A stretch of 6,198 nt of DNA from Dehalococcoidia bacterium. GTDB taxonomy: Bacteria; Chloroflexota; Dehalococcoidia; Dehalococcoidales; RBG-16-60-22. The stretch is from the NCBI GenBank assembly GCA_030615655.1, contig JAUWYU010000093.1:1-6198 (forward strand), read 5' to 3'. Numbering within the stretch: the stretch's first letter is position 1; each line of letters starts with the position of its first letter. Under the pieces are notes generated by a model. That model was given only the letters and a program-made list of their open reading frames with translations. It made no database searches and was not told where the DNA came from. A program made the translations under genes and the position numbers. Positions 1 through 5,876 of the stretch are shown here, piece after piece.

Positions 1-403
1 TGGTGGCACCAACCAGGCCCCAGAGAACGGCACCAAACAGGATTTCCCTGCCGGTCGTTTGTAAGGCTTTAGGCCAGAATTCGCCTCCATAGATCGCCCA
101 AACTCCCAGTGCAATACAAGCAAACAGCCAGGCAAATATAACTAAGGCTAACCACCTCTTTTTTTGACCTTCGGCCTGTGAGGCCCTCTTTTTCATCATG
201 CTGATTTTCGAACTGGCCTGGCTCAGTTTAAGGTCGGAGCTGTCCTTGTCCAGTTCTTTAACAACATTGTCGAGAACTTCGAATATTTCTTTCTGAACAA
301 CCGGCGTTATCTTTAAATTTTCACCCACTTCAGAATATAGCGTATTAATCTTGTCCAAGACATCTCGCTTCTTACCCTCGTTGTCGTTCTGGTTCAATCT
401 CAT
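1..403 (-). CDS. Unrecognised membrane protein, N-terminal part (runs off window start)
   Basis: The frame stays open from 403 to the window edge, giving at least 134 residues; the C-terminus is missing. I do not recognise the family. About the first 75 residues are hydrophilic and helix-prone (rich in K, E, D, Q). A basic stretch (KKRASQAEGQKKRW) leads into a transmembrane segment (WLALVIFAWLFACIALGVWAIY), and a second hydrophobic stretch (ILFGAVLWGLVGA) begins at the window edge. By the positive-inside rule the N-terminal domain should be cytoplasmic. The Shine-Dalgarno AAAGGAGGTGA is almost ideal, but lies only 3 nt from the ATG at 403. A TTG at 397, 9 nt from GGAGG, is an equally good or better start (MNQNDNEGKK...). 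The gene is divergent from the SIMPL lipoprotein gene and has its own strong promoter. A real gene is likely; function unknown. Confidence 0.75.
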   Translation of the reverse strand, partial: MRLNQNDNEGKKRDVLDKINTLYSEVGENLKITPVVQKEIFEVLDNVVKELDKDSSDLKLSQASSKISMMKKRASQAEGQKKRWLALVIFAWLFACIALGVWAIYGGEFWPKALQTTGREILFGAVLWGLVGAT

Positions 404-465
404 TCACCTCCTTTAATTTATTCAAGCTAAGTAAAATTTGCAGCTATTTCATATCGAGCAAGTTC

Positions 466-493
466 ATTATAAAACTATTTGTACTTTTGTCAA
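466..493 (-). promoter_or_regulatory. Consensus sigma70-type promoter for the membrane-protein gene
   Basis: On the minus strand, TTGACA (493-488) and TATAAT (471-466) are both perfect hexamers, separated by 16 nt. Transcription would start near 459, giving a leader of about 55 nt before the start codon at 403 or 397. The match is too good to be casual in a noncoding, AT-rich gap, and a gene with a strong ribosome site follows. Confidence 0.8.
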
Positions 494-494
494 C

Positions 495-550
495 ATCCCA
501 AAGCTTACATCCCGCAGTCAGCCAGCTTGATTTCACCCACAGCTTTGGAT
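495..550. repeat. Inverted repeat between divergent promoters
   Basis: CCAAAGCT (498-505) is repeated in inverted form as AGCTTTGG (541-548). Allowing one bulged C, the arms extend to ATCCCAAAGCT (495-505) and AGCTTTGGAT (541-550). The left arm begins just outside the -35 of the leftward promoter. The right arm lies in the spacer and first base of the -10 of the rightward promoter. Two separated half-sites could hold a regulator acting on both genes, or the match may be chance. Confidence 0.35.
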
Positions 551-555
551 ATACT
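527..555 (+). promoter_or_regulatory. Probable promoter for the SIMPL lipoprotein gene
   Basis: TTGATT (527-532) and TATACT (550-555) are separated by the ideal 17 nt. The predicted start near 562 would leave a leader of only about 14 nt, with the ribosome site (AGGGGG, 562-567) at the very 5' end of the mRNA. That is tight but possible. The -10 overlaps one arm of the 495-550 inverted repeat. Confidence 0.5.
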
Positions 556-575
556 CGAATCAGGGGGTAATTTTT

Positions 576-1343
576 ATGAGACGTATAATGTGGCTGGCCG
601 GCATTTTGCTGCTGATAATCGTTGTTCTCGGTCTGGCAGGGTGCGACGGATTCACTTCGCCGCCTACCCGGACAACCTCCAGCGGCCTCACCACCCAGAA
701 TACCGGAATCTGGGTAAGTGGCACGGGGGAGGTAACCGTCACTCCTGATGTGGCACTACTGGAGGTGGGCGTCGAGGCACAGGAGACGACCGTCGCCGGG
801 GCACAGGCCAAGGTGTCCGGAGCTATGGACAAGGTGATGACGGCACTGACCGACAGCGGCGTCAAGGAAGAAGACATACAGACCCAGTATTTCAATATTC
901 GCCAGCGGACAAGGTGGGACGATGAGACCGGCGAGGAGATTGTGGTCGGCTACCGGGTGACCAACAAGGTGACAGCCAAGATAAGGGATATAGAGGAAGT
1001 CGGCAGTATCATTGATACCGTCGTTAAGGCCGGGGGCGACCTCATCAGGATTGACGACCTGACTTTCACCGTGGACGACCCGTCAGTCTATTATGACGAA
1101 GCCAGGGAAAAGGCAACCGCCGACGCCAAGGCCAGGGCCGAGAAGCTGGCCGAGCAGACCGGAGTGAAGCTGGGCGAGCCGACGTACATCGCCGAGAGCA
1201 CCTATACGTCACCCTATTACGAAAGTATAACGTACGGAATGGCCGAAATGGCGATTCTGGCACCGGCTCCCGTATCGACGTCAATCAGCCCGGGAGAGTT
1301 AAAGGTCAGCCTCACCGTCCAGATTGCGTACAGCATCAGGTAG
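576..1343 (+). CDS. SIMPL-domain (DUF541) lipoprotein
   Basis: A 255-residue exported lipoprotein. Residues 1-23 form a signal peptide: MRRIM, then a hydrophobic run to the lipobox LAGC, with C23 as the predicted lipidated cysteine. A Ser/Thr-rich linker (about 25-42) leads into the SIMPL/DUF541 domain (about 43-255). That domain opens with the typical GTGEVTVTPDVA, has GYRVTNKVTAKIRD in the middle, and ends with PGELKVSLTVQIAYSI. The family includes E. coli YggE, linked to oxidative stress defence, but the biochemical role is poorly defined. The ATG at 576 follows AGGGGG (562-567) by 8 nt and puts the signal peptide at the N-terminus, so this start is firm. The gene stands alone: divergent from its upstream neighbour and separated from the rib operon by 75 nt that contain a new promoter. 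No T-tailed terminator is visible after it. Confidence 0.92.
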   Translation: MRRIMWLAGILLLIIVVLGLAGCDGFTSPPTRTTSSGLTTQNTGIWVSGTGEVTVTPDVALLEVGVEAQETTVAGAQAKVSGAMDKVMTALTDSGVKEEDIQTQYFNIRQRTRWDDETGEEIVVGYRVTNKVTAKIRDIEEVGSIIDTVVKAGGDLIRIDDLTFTVDDPSVYYDEAREKATADAKARAEKLAEQTGVKLGEPTYIAESTYTSPYYESITYGMAEMAILAPAPVSTSISPGELKVSLTVQIAYSIR

Positions 1344-1353
1344 CCTGCCGATA

Positions 1354-1383
1354 TTGCACTTATCTTATGACAAGTGCTAGAAT
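1354..1383 (+). promoter_or_regulatory. Promoter of the riboflavin operon (extended -10)
   Basis: TTGCAC (1354-1359) and TAGAAT (1378-1383) are 18 nt apart, and TGC directly before the -10 gives an extended -10 (TGn). Transcription would begin near 1390, leaving a leader of about 28 nt before ribE. That is far too short for an FMN (RFN) riboswitch, and no such element is seen. A 6-bp dyad (1356-1377) fills the spacer. Confidence 0.6.
1356..1377. repeat. Inverted repeat inside the rib promoter; candidate operator
   Basis: GCACTT (1356-1361) and AAGTGC (1372-1377) are perfect inverted copies with a 10-nt spacer. They run from within the -35 to the base before the -10. There is no T-tract after it, so it is not a standard terminator of the preceding gene. 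The flanks (TTGCACTT and AAGTGCTAG) vaguely recall the HrcA/CIRCE operator (TTAGCACTC-N9-GAGTGCTAA). However, several positions and the spacer length differ, so an unknown repressor or chance is as likely. Confidence 0.4.
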
Positions 1384-1418
1384 GGCAGTAGTCAGGTCCA
1401 TTTGTTAAGGAATACGGC

Positions 1419-2048
1419 ATGTTTACCGGTATCATACAAGAAGCAGGTAGCGTTGTCTCAGTTCCGGCGGGAAGGCTGGTGATTGCCGCCAGCCAGGTCC
1501 TCGAGGGGATGCAGCCCGGCGGCAGTATCGCCGTCAACGGCGCCTGCCAGACAGTGACCGATTTTGACGACAAGTGCTTCTCCGTCGAGGTCATGCCGGA
1601 GACCCTCAAGCGGACCAATCTCGGGCTCCTGCGCACCGGGGACAGGGTCAACCTGGAGAGGCCCCTGGCGCTGGGCGGGGAAGTAGGCGGTCACCTGGTG
1701 CAGGGTCATGTGGACGACACCGGCAGGATAGCCTCGGTCGCCAGGGAGGGTGAAGCCGTACTGATGAAATTCGAAGCCTCTCCCGAGGTAATGCGTTTTA
1801 TCGTACTCAGGGGCTTTATCGCCGTGGACGGGGTGAGCCTGACGGTAGTCGATAAAGACACCACCTCTTTCCGGGTATCTATCGTCGGCTATACCCGCCA
1901 GCACACGACTCTGGTTGATAAAAAGATAGGCGACACGGTAAACCTGGAAGCGGATATTATCGGCAAATACGTAGCCGAGTTCAACAAGGCACAGAGCAGC
2001 GGCATAACCGCTGATTTTTTGCAGGAGCACGGTTTCCCGGTAAACTGA
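1419..2048 (+). CDS. ribE: Riboflavin synthase, alpha chain
   Basis: Cytosolic enzyme for the last step of riboflavin synthesis. It transfers a four-carbon unit between two molecules of 6,7-dimethyl-8-ribityllumazine, giving riboflavin and the pyrimidinedione that returns to RibH. At 209 residues it has family length and the usual tandem lumazine-binding barrels: repeat 1 about residues 1-87 (MFTGIIQ start, VNGACQTV at 39-46) and repeat 2 about 97-195 (VDGVSLTV at 136-143), joined by GGHLVQGHVD (90-99). The conserved MFTGI N-terminus fixes the ATG at 1419, preceded by AAGGA (1407-1411) with a 7-nt spacer. It is the first gene of the rib operon; ribBA follows 30 nt after its stop. The C-terminal helix ending LQEHGFPVN is typical. 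Named ribE as in Bacillus/Gram-positive usage for the synthase; ribC is the E. coli synonym. Confidence 0.96.
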   Translation: MFTGIIQEAGSVVSVPAGRLVIAASQVLEGMQPGGSIAVNGACQTVTDFDDKCFSVEVMPETLKRTNLGLLRTGDRVNLERPLALGGEVGGHLVQGHVDDTGRIASVAREGEAVLMKFEASPEVMRFIVLRGFIAVDGVSLTVVDKDTTSFRVSIVGYTRQHTTLVDKKIGDTVNLEADIIGKYVAEFNKAQSSGITADFLQEHGFPVN

Positions 2049-2078
2049 ACGCCCCTGTGGAGTGAGGAGAAACGAACA

Positions 2079-3296
2079 ATGGGACTGGCAACTATTCCGG
2101 AAGCTATTGAGGATATTAAAGCAGGCAAGTTCGTTATTGTTGTCGATGACGAGGACAGGGAAAACGAAGGCGACCTGATAATGGCCGCCGAGAAGGTTAC
2201 CCCGGAAGCCATCAACTTCATGGCCATGTACGGTCGGGGGCTTATCTGCATGCCTGTTACCGGCGAACGGCTGGATGAACTGAAGATACCCATGATGACG
2301 AACAACAATACCTCCAACTTCGGCACAGCCTTCACGGTATCCGTCGAAGCCAAGCGCGGGACAAGCACCGGCATCTCGGCGGCAGACAGGGCAAAGACGG
2401 TGCAGGCGATGATTGACCCGAAGACCAGGCCCGAGGACATGATTATGCCGGGGCACATGTTCCCTCTGCGCGCTAGAGACGGCGGCGTCCTGGTGCGGGC
2501 CGGACAGACCGAGGCTACGGTTGACCTGGCCAGGCTGGCCGGCCTCTATCCGGCGGGTGTCTGCTGCGAGATTATGAACGAGGACGGCACCATGGCAAGG
2601 CTGCCGCAGCTGGAGGTAATCGCCGATAAATTTGACCTGAAAATCATCAGCGTGGCCGACCTTATCGCCTACCGCTACCGCCACGAAAGACTGGTGCACC
2701 GTATAGCCGAAGCCAAGCTGCCCACACCTTATGGCGAGTTCACCGTTATCGCTTATAAAAGCAGTACCGACCCAGACGAACACCTGGCCCTGGTGATGGG
2801 CGACGTGGCCACCGATGACCCGATACTGGTTCGGGTGCACAGCCAGTGCCTCACCGGCGATGTATTCACCAGCCTGCGCTGCGACTGCGGCGAGCAGATA
2901 CAATTAGCCATGCAAAATATAGCCGAAGAGGGCCGGGGCGTCGTTATCTACATGAGACAGGAAGGAAGAGGCATCGGTATACACAACAAGATAAAGGCTT
3001 ACGCCCTCCAGGATAAAGGGATGGACACCGTGGAAGCCAATCTTTCACTGGGCTTCGAGGCTGATTTGCGGGACTACGGTATCGGCGCTCAGATACTGGC
3101 CGACCTGGGCCTAAGAAATATGCGGCTAATGAGCAATAATCCCAAGAAGATGAGCGGCCTGGAAAGCTACGGACTCAAGATAACAGAGACAATACCGCTG
3201 ATTACCCGGCCAAACAAGTACAACCGCCGCTACCTCAAGACAAAACAGGAAAAAATGGGTCATCTCTTGAAAGTATCAGATTCTGCTGATGACTAA
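2079..3296 (+). CDS. ribBA: Bifunctional DHBP synthase / GTP cyclohydrolase II
   Basis: A fused enzyme starting both branches of riboflavin synthesis. The N-terminal domain (about 1-200) is 3,4-dihydroxy-2-butanone 4-phosphate synthase, which converts ribulose 5-phosphate. It carries the acidic metal-binding motif DDEDRENEGD (23-32), GHMFPLRA (125-132) and RAGQTEATVDLARLAG (140-155). The C-terminal domain (about 205-400) is GTP cyclohydrolase II. It has zinc cysteines C257, C268 and C270, the substrate loop RQEGRGIGIHNK (293-304), Y308, D329 and R331 at the positions of the E. coli catalytic residues, and NNPKKMSGL then KTKQEKMGHLL near the end. At 405 residues it is normal for RibBA. Both halves look intact, unlike lineages in which one half is degenerate. 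The ATG at 2079 lies 9 nt after GAGGAG (2064-2069). It sits between ribE and ribH (37 nt downstream). Confidence 0.97.
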   Translation: MGLATIPEAIEDIKAGKFVIVVDDEDRENEGDLIMAAEKVTPEAINFMAMYGRGLICMPVTGERLDELKIPMMTNNNTSNFGTAFTVSVEAKRGTSTGISAADRAKTVQAMIDPKTRPEDMIMPGHMFPLRARDGGVLVRAGQTEATVDLARLAGLYPAGVCCEIMNEDGTMARLPQLEVIADKFDLKIISVADLIAYRYRHERLVHRIAEAKLPTPYGEFTVIAYKSSTDPDEHLALVMGDVATDDPILVRVHSQCLTGDVFTSLRCDCGEQIQLAMQNIAEEGRGVVIYMRQEGRGIGIHNKIKAYALQDKGMDTVEANLSLGFEADLRDYGIGAQILADLGLRNMRLMSNNPKKMSGLESYGLKITETIPLITRPNKYNRRYLKTKQEKMGHLLKVSDSADD

Positions 3297-3333
3297 AAGA
3301 CGATTAAAATAAAACCGGGGCAAGGAGATAGCA

Positions 3334-3801
3334 ATGAGCAAGCAATACGAGGGCATATTACTGGGGAAGGGGCTGAAGTTCGGGGTGGTTGTCTCACGTT
3401 TTAATGAGTTCTTCAGCAAGAAGCTACTCGAAGGGGCACAGGACGCCCTGCTCCGCCACGGCGTCATCGAGGATGACATTGAGGTCGCCTGGACGCCCGG
3501 CTCCTTTGAGATACCGCTGATTGCCCAGAAAATGGCCCAGACGAAGAAGTATGATGCCGTTATCTGCCTGGGAGCCGTGATTCGCGGCGGCACACCTCAC
3601 TTCGACTACATCGCGGCTGAGGTTACCAAGGGTATCGCCAAGATTAACCTGGATACGGGGGTGCCCGTCATTTACGGAGTTATCACCACCGACACCCTGG
3701 AGCAGGCCGTGGAACGTTCTGGAAGCAAAGCGGGCAACAAGGGCTTCAATGCGGCGGTAAGCGCCATAGAAATGGCCAACCTCGTCAAGTCCATAGGTTG
3801 A
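3334..3801 (+). CDS. ribH: 6,7-dimethyl-8-ribityllumazine synthase
   Basis: Condenses the ribitylaminopyrimidinedione with 3,4-dihydroxy-2-butanone 4-phosphate (made by the RibB half of the upstream gene) to give lumazine, the substrate of RibE. The 155-residue length is typical. Diagnostic motifs are SRFNEFF (21-27, aromatic substrate stacking at F23), PGSFEIP (55-61), GAVIRGGTPHFDY (80-92) with catalytic H89, and GVITTDTLEQAVERSG followed by KAGNKG. Family members form 60-mer capsids or pentamers; the sequence does not tell which. AAGGAG (3322-3327) lies 6 nt before the ATG at 3334. It is the last gene of the operon, and its stop is 24 nt from the stop of the convergent amidase gene, with no hairpin terminator between them. 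ribD/ribG does not follow. Confidence 0.97.
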   Translation: MSKQYEGILLGKGLKFGVVVSRFNEFFSKKLLEGAQDALLRHGVIEDDIEVAWTPGSFEIPLIAQKMAQTKKYDAVICLGAVIRGGTPHFDYIAAEVTKGIAKINLDTGVPVIYGVITTDTLEQAVERSGSKAGNKGFNAAVSAIEMANLVKSIG

Positions 3802-3825
3802 GCACAACAGGAGAGCTAATAGTGT

Positions 3826-5334
3826 TCAACCTGATACCGTGGTGCAGATTGGCGGTAGACGGTCAGACCATGGCCTTGCTTTCTCAAGTTGCCCGGCCAG
3901 ACGCAGCAGGGTCGCTTCATCCCCGTAGCGACCGACAAATTGCATACCGATGGGCAGTCCCTCATCGTTCCAGTGGAGCGGCACGGACATAGCCGGTTGC
4001 CCCGTAGCGTTAAACAGAGGCGTGTAGGGCGCAAACTTAAGAGCTTCTTCGGCCATATAATCCATCCCGACAAGCCTTTTAATCAAACCCCCGGCATTAA
4101 GACGGCCGAATAATTTCATCATCACAGCCTGAATTCCTTTTACCTGAGACTCACCCGTTTTCAAGGGAGGCATGGCCAGCGTCGGCGTTAGCAAGACGTC
4201 GTGTTTTTCAAAAAATTCTCCAACCTGCCGCGAGTAAAGCTGAATTGTGTTGATAGCACGGGATAAATCGGACGCTAGGAATTCATCACCGAGCAGGGCA
4301 ATTATCCAGGTGAGCGGTTCAAAATCCTTAGAAGAAGCTTTGCGGTTTAACAAGTCGCTGGATTCATCAATCATCGCCCTGGTTTCGCTGCATATTATCG
4401 TCATAAAAGCCCTGGTAATAGCCTGACCGTCTATCGGGGGCACCGCTTCCACCATCTCATGACCGAGCTCCCCACATAGTTTAACGGTTGCCTCCAGGCC
4501 CTTGATACAATCTTCTTCGACGGTGCTACCGAGTAAATGCTCCGATGTGAAGGCAATACGCAGTTTTCCGGGGCTTTCCCCGACTTCACTCAGGAAGGAG
4601 CGAGCCGGCGGCGCCGCATAATAAGGAGCCCCCGTATCAGGGCCAGCCGTAGCATCCAGTAAGGCGGCGCTATCACGCACGGAGCGGGTGATAGCGTGGT
4701 CGCCGGCAAAGCCGCGCCACATGTCGCCAAAATCAGGCCCGGCCGGATTACGTCCACGGGTCGGCTTAAGGCCGAAAACACCGCAGCAGGAAGATGGAAC
4801 GCGTATGGAACCGCCACCGTCACTGGCGTGGGCCACGGGGACTATCCGCGCGGCTACAGCTGCCGCCGAACCGCCGCTGGAACCGCCGGTGGTACGGGTC
4901 AGGTCCCAGGGGTTATTGGCGGGGCCGAACAACTCCGGCTCGGTCACAAACGCCAGCCCCAACTCCGGCGTGTTGGTCTTGCCGATGACAATGATGCCAG
5001 CCGCCTTAAGTCGCTTTACCAGCTCACAATCGTGGTCCGGGATAAAGTCCTTGAAGAACCGGCTGCCGCAGGTCAGAGGAACCCCTGCGTAGTACGTTAC
5101 CAAGTCTTTCAGCAGGAAGGGAACACCCTTGAAGGGGCCGTCGGGCAGGTCGCCGCCGGCAGTTTTTCGAGCCTGTTCGTACATCTTATGAATAACGGCA
5201 TTGAGCTGCGGATTGAGCCTCTCAATACGATTTATGGCTTCTTCAACCAGCTCGCCCGGCTTGACCTCTTTCTTTTGCACAAGCTCGGCCAGACCGAGGC
5301 CGTCATATTTATCATAGTCACCGAAGCCACTCAT
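3826..5334 (-). CDS. Amidase-signature hydrolase, NylA-like
   Basis: A 502-residue amidase-signature enzyme that hydrolyses C-N amide bonds with a Ser-cisSer-Lys triad. Counting from the ATG at 5334: catalytic K76 in GVPFLLKDL, S152 in TTGGSSGGSAAA, and S176 in SDGGGSIRVPSSCCGVFGLK. The spacing matches the family (24 residues between the two serines). The C-terminal PLFNATGQPAMSVPLHWN and GLPIGMQFVGRYGDE are typical. The SSCCGVFGLKPTRGR stretch recalls the 6-aminohexanoate cyclic-dimer hydrolase (NylA) branch rather than GatA, and no gatB or gatC is present. The true substrate cannot be read from the sequence. There is no signal peptide, so it is cytosolic. GAGGAGG (5347-5341) precedes tandem ATGs at 5337 and 5334. 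The second has the better 6-nt spacing; a longer frame from GTG at 5349 would start inside the ribosome site. Confidence 0.93.
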   Translation of the reverse strand: MSGFGDYDKYDGLGLAELVQKKEVKPGELVEEAINRIERLNPQLNAVIHKMYEQARKTAGGDLPDGPFKGVPFLLKDLVTYYAGVPLTCGSRFFKDFIPDHDCELVKRLKAAGIIVIGKTNTPELGLAFVTEPELFGPANNPWDLTRTTGGSSGGSAAAVAARIVPVAHASDGGGSIRVPSSCCGVFGLKPTRGRNPAGPDFGDMWRGFAGDHAITRSVRDSAALLDATAGPDTGAPYYAAPPARSFLSEVGESPGKLRIAFTSEHLLGSTVEEDCIKGLEATVKLCGELGHEMVEAVPPIDGQAITRAFMTIICSETRAMIDESSDLLNRKASSKDFEPLTWIIALLGDEFLASDLSRAINTIQLYSRQVGEFFEKHDVLLTPTLAMPPLKTGESQVKGIQAVMMKLFGRLNAGGLIKRLVGMDYMAEEALKFAPYTPLFNATGQPAMSVPLHWNDEGLPIGMQFVGRYGDEATLLRLAGQLEKARPWSDRLPPICTTVSG

Positions 5335-5340
5335 CATAAA

Positions 5341-5347
5341 CCTCCTC
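5341..5347 (-). promoter_or_regulatory. Ribosome binding site deciding the amidase start
   Basis: Minus-strand GAGGAGG (5347-5341) is followed by TTT and two consecutive ATGs (5337 and 5334). An in-frame GTG at 5349-5347 overlaps this purine run, so it cannot both be the start and use this site. The shorter protein (502 or 503 residues) is therefore preferred over 507. Confidence 0.8.
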
Positions 5348-5386
5348 ACGGCGATATTTACTCTCCATAAATAGCCCTATCAGGCA

Positions 5387-5434
5387 TACCCGAGCATAAA
5401 TCTCAGGAATAATCCAAAGATTTACGCTCAGGCA
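5387..5434 (-). other. Long RNA hairpin between the EF-like gene and the amidase gene
   Basis: On the minus strand, a 17-nt arm (5434-5418, TGCCTGAGCGTAAATCT) pairs along its whole length with AGATTTATGCTCGGGTA (5403-5387) around a 14-nt loop. The loop itself can form GGA/TCC. As DNA the arms match at 14 of 17 positions. The three exceptions are all G-U pairs in minus-strand RNA but A-C mismatches in plus-strand RNA, which points to a leftward transcript. No U-tract follows, so it is not a canonical intrinsic terminator. It could be a weak terminator or processing element after the EF-like gene, or a leader structure of the amidase mRNA. Confidence 0.6.
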
Positions 5435-5456
5435 GGTTAGAACAAGGAGACAGCAG

Positions 5457-5479
5457 AGAGGACAACAGGTGTGTCCTTT
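5457..5479. repeat. Small inverted repeat downstream of the EF-like gene
   Basis: GGACA (5460-5464) and TGTCC (5472-5476) are inverted with a 7-nt loop, and one further A-T pair extends the stem. On the minus strand it lies about 30 nt past the EF-like stop codon. The following RNA is pyrimidine-rich (CUCUCUGCUGUCUCCUUGUUCU) without a true U-run. It may be a poor terminator or chance. Confidence 0.25.
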
Positions 5480-5508
5480 AAACCAGCTAGTTTGGTGGTG
5501 AGACTGCT

Positions 5509-5763
5509 TCAGTCGATAACCTTGTATACGGTGTCTCCCCTTCTTACCCGGTCCGGGACCTTGATACCCACAGAATCGCCCTTTTTAGCATCGGTGACAT
5601 CGGCATTGTCAATCTGCATGGAGGCAATCACCATTTCAATATCAGTGGTATGTCCCGTGATGTGAATCTTGTCCCCCACTTTCAGCTTTCCGAGCATGTC
5701 GATGCCAGCCACTACCGGGTGGGCAAAGAAATCACTCACCTTGCCGACTGCTTCCTCAGTCAT
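5509..5763 (-). CDS. Translation elongation factor-like protein (EF-Tu domain 2-like barrel)
   Basis: An 84-residue protein that is essentially one beta-barrel of the kind found as domain 2 of translation GTPases, with no GTPase domain. Recognisable features are VGKVSDFF (6-13), GKLKVGDKIHITGHTTD (25-41), the SMQI turn (48-51), and KKGDSVGIKV...RRGDTVYKV (60-82). The same pattern occurs at the C-terminus of U32-family peptidases (YegQ/RlhA-like) and in small proteins annotated as translation elongation factor-like. The function of the free domain is not established; RNA or ribosome contact is only a guess. The frame begins at ATG 5763, 8 nt from GGAGG in AAGGAGGGG. It has its own strong promoter, is divergent from the coiled-coil CxxC gene, and lies 174 nt upstream of the amidase on the same strand, so read-through into the amidase is possible. 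Confidence 0.9.
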   Translation of the reverse strand: MTEEAVGKVSDFFAHPVVAGIDMLGKLKVGDKIHITGHTTDIEMVIASMQIDNADVTDAKKGDSVGIKVPDRVRRGDTVYKVID

Positions 5764-5817
5764 TTGACTCCCCTCCTTAGTGATTAATGTAAACCAAACT
5801 TACGCCTTGTTTTTAGG

Positions 5818-5846
5818 ATTATACCCCGCTATTTCCCATAAATCAA
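5818..5846 (-). promoter_or_regulatory. Promoter of the EF-like gene
   Basis: On the minus strand, TTGATT (5846-5841) and TATAAT (5823-5818) are separated by exactly 17 nt. Transcription would start near 5811, giving a leader of about 48 nt. The -35 directly abuts the 5847-5862 palindrome. Confidence 0.75.
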
Positions 5847-5862
5847 TAATAGTTACCTATTA
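5847..5862. promoter_or_regulatory. Palindrome between divergent promoters; candidate operator
   Basis: TAATAG (5847-5852) and CTATTA (5857-5862) form a perfect 6-bp dyad with a 4-nt spacer. It touches the -35 of the leftward EF-like promoter and ends 14 bp before the -35 of the rightward promoter, a usual place for a dimeric regulator. With the flanking A at 5846, the left half-site ATAATAG differs by one base from that of the 5901-5920 palindrome. Confidence 0.45.
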
Positions 5863-5876
5863 CACCTGCTCAATTT

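Noticed and set aside
479..748. 89-codon open frame overlapping the start of the SIMPL gene
   Set aside because: It begins upstream of the promoter in a different frame and has no ribosome site or recognisable protein features.
1344..1418. FMN riboswitch upstream of ribE
   Set aside because: The gap is only 75 nt, contains the promoter, and none of the conserved RFN-element blocks are seen.
1458..2903. 481-codon open frame on the minus strand, antisense to ribE and ribBA
   Set aside because: It crosses two well-conserved genes and their gap, its translation resembles no known protein and is low in clear domains, and it is explained by the codon bias of the sense genes leaving this frame open.
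3798..3992. Small open frame overlapping the ribH stop
   Set aside because: It runs over the antisense 3' end of the amidase gene and has no supporting family signal, although a GGAGA sequence nearby looks superficially like a ribosome site.
5335..5349. GTG start at 5349 for the amidase
   Set aside because: The GTG overlaps the GAGGAGG ribosome site that serves the ATGs at 5337/5334.
4696..5370. 224-codon open frame on the plus strand, antisense to the amidase
   Set aside because: It is the shadow of an amidase gene with intact catalytic motifs; no family features are visible in it.
5380..5434. Miniature transposon (hairpin with TCAGGCA direct repeats as target duplication)
   Set aside because: One copy of the direct repeat lies inside the right arm of the hairpin, which a target-site duplication should not do, and no second copy of the element is seen in the window.
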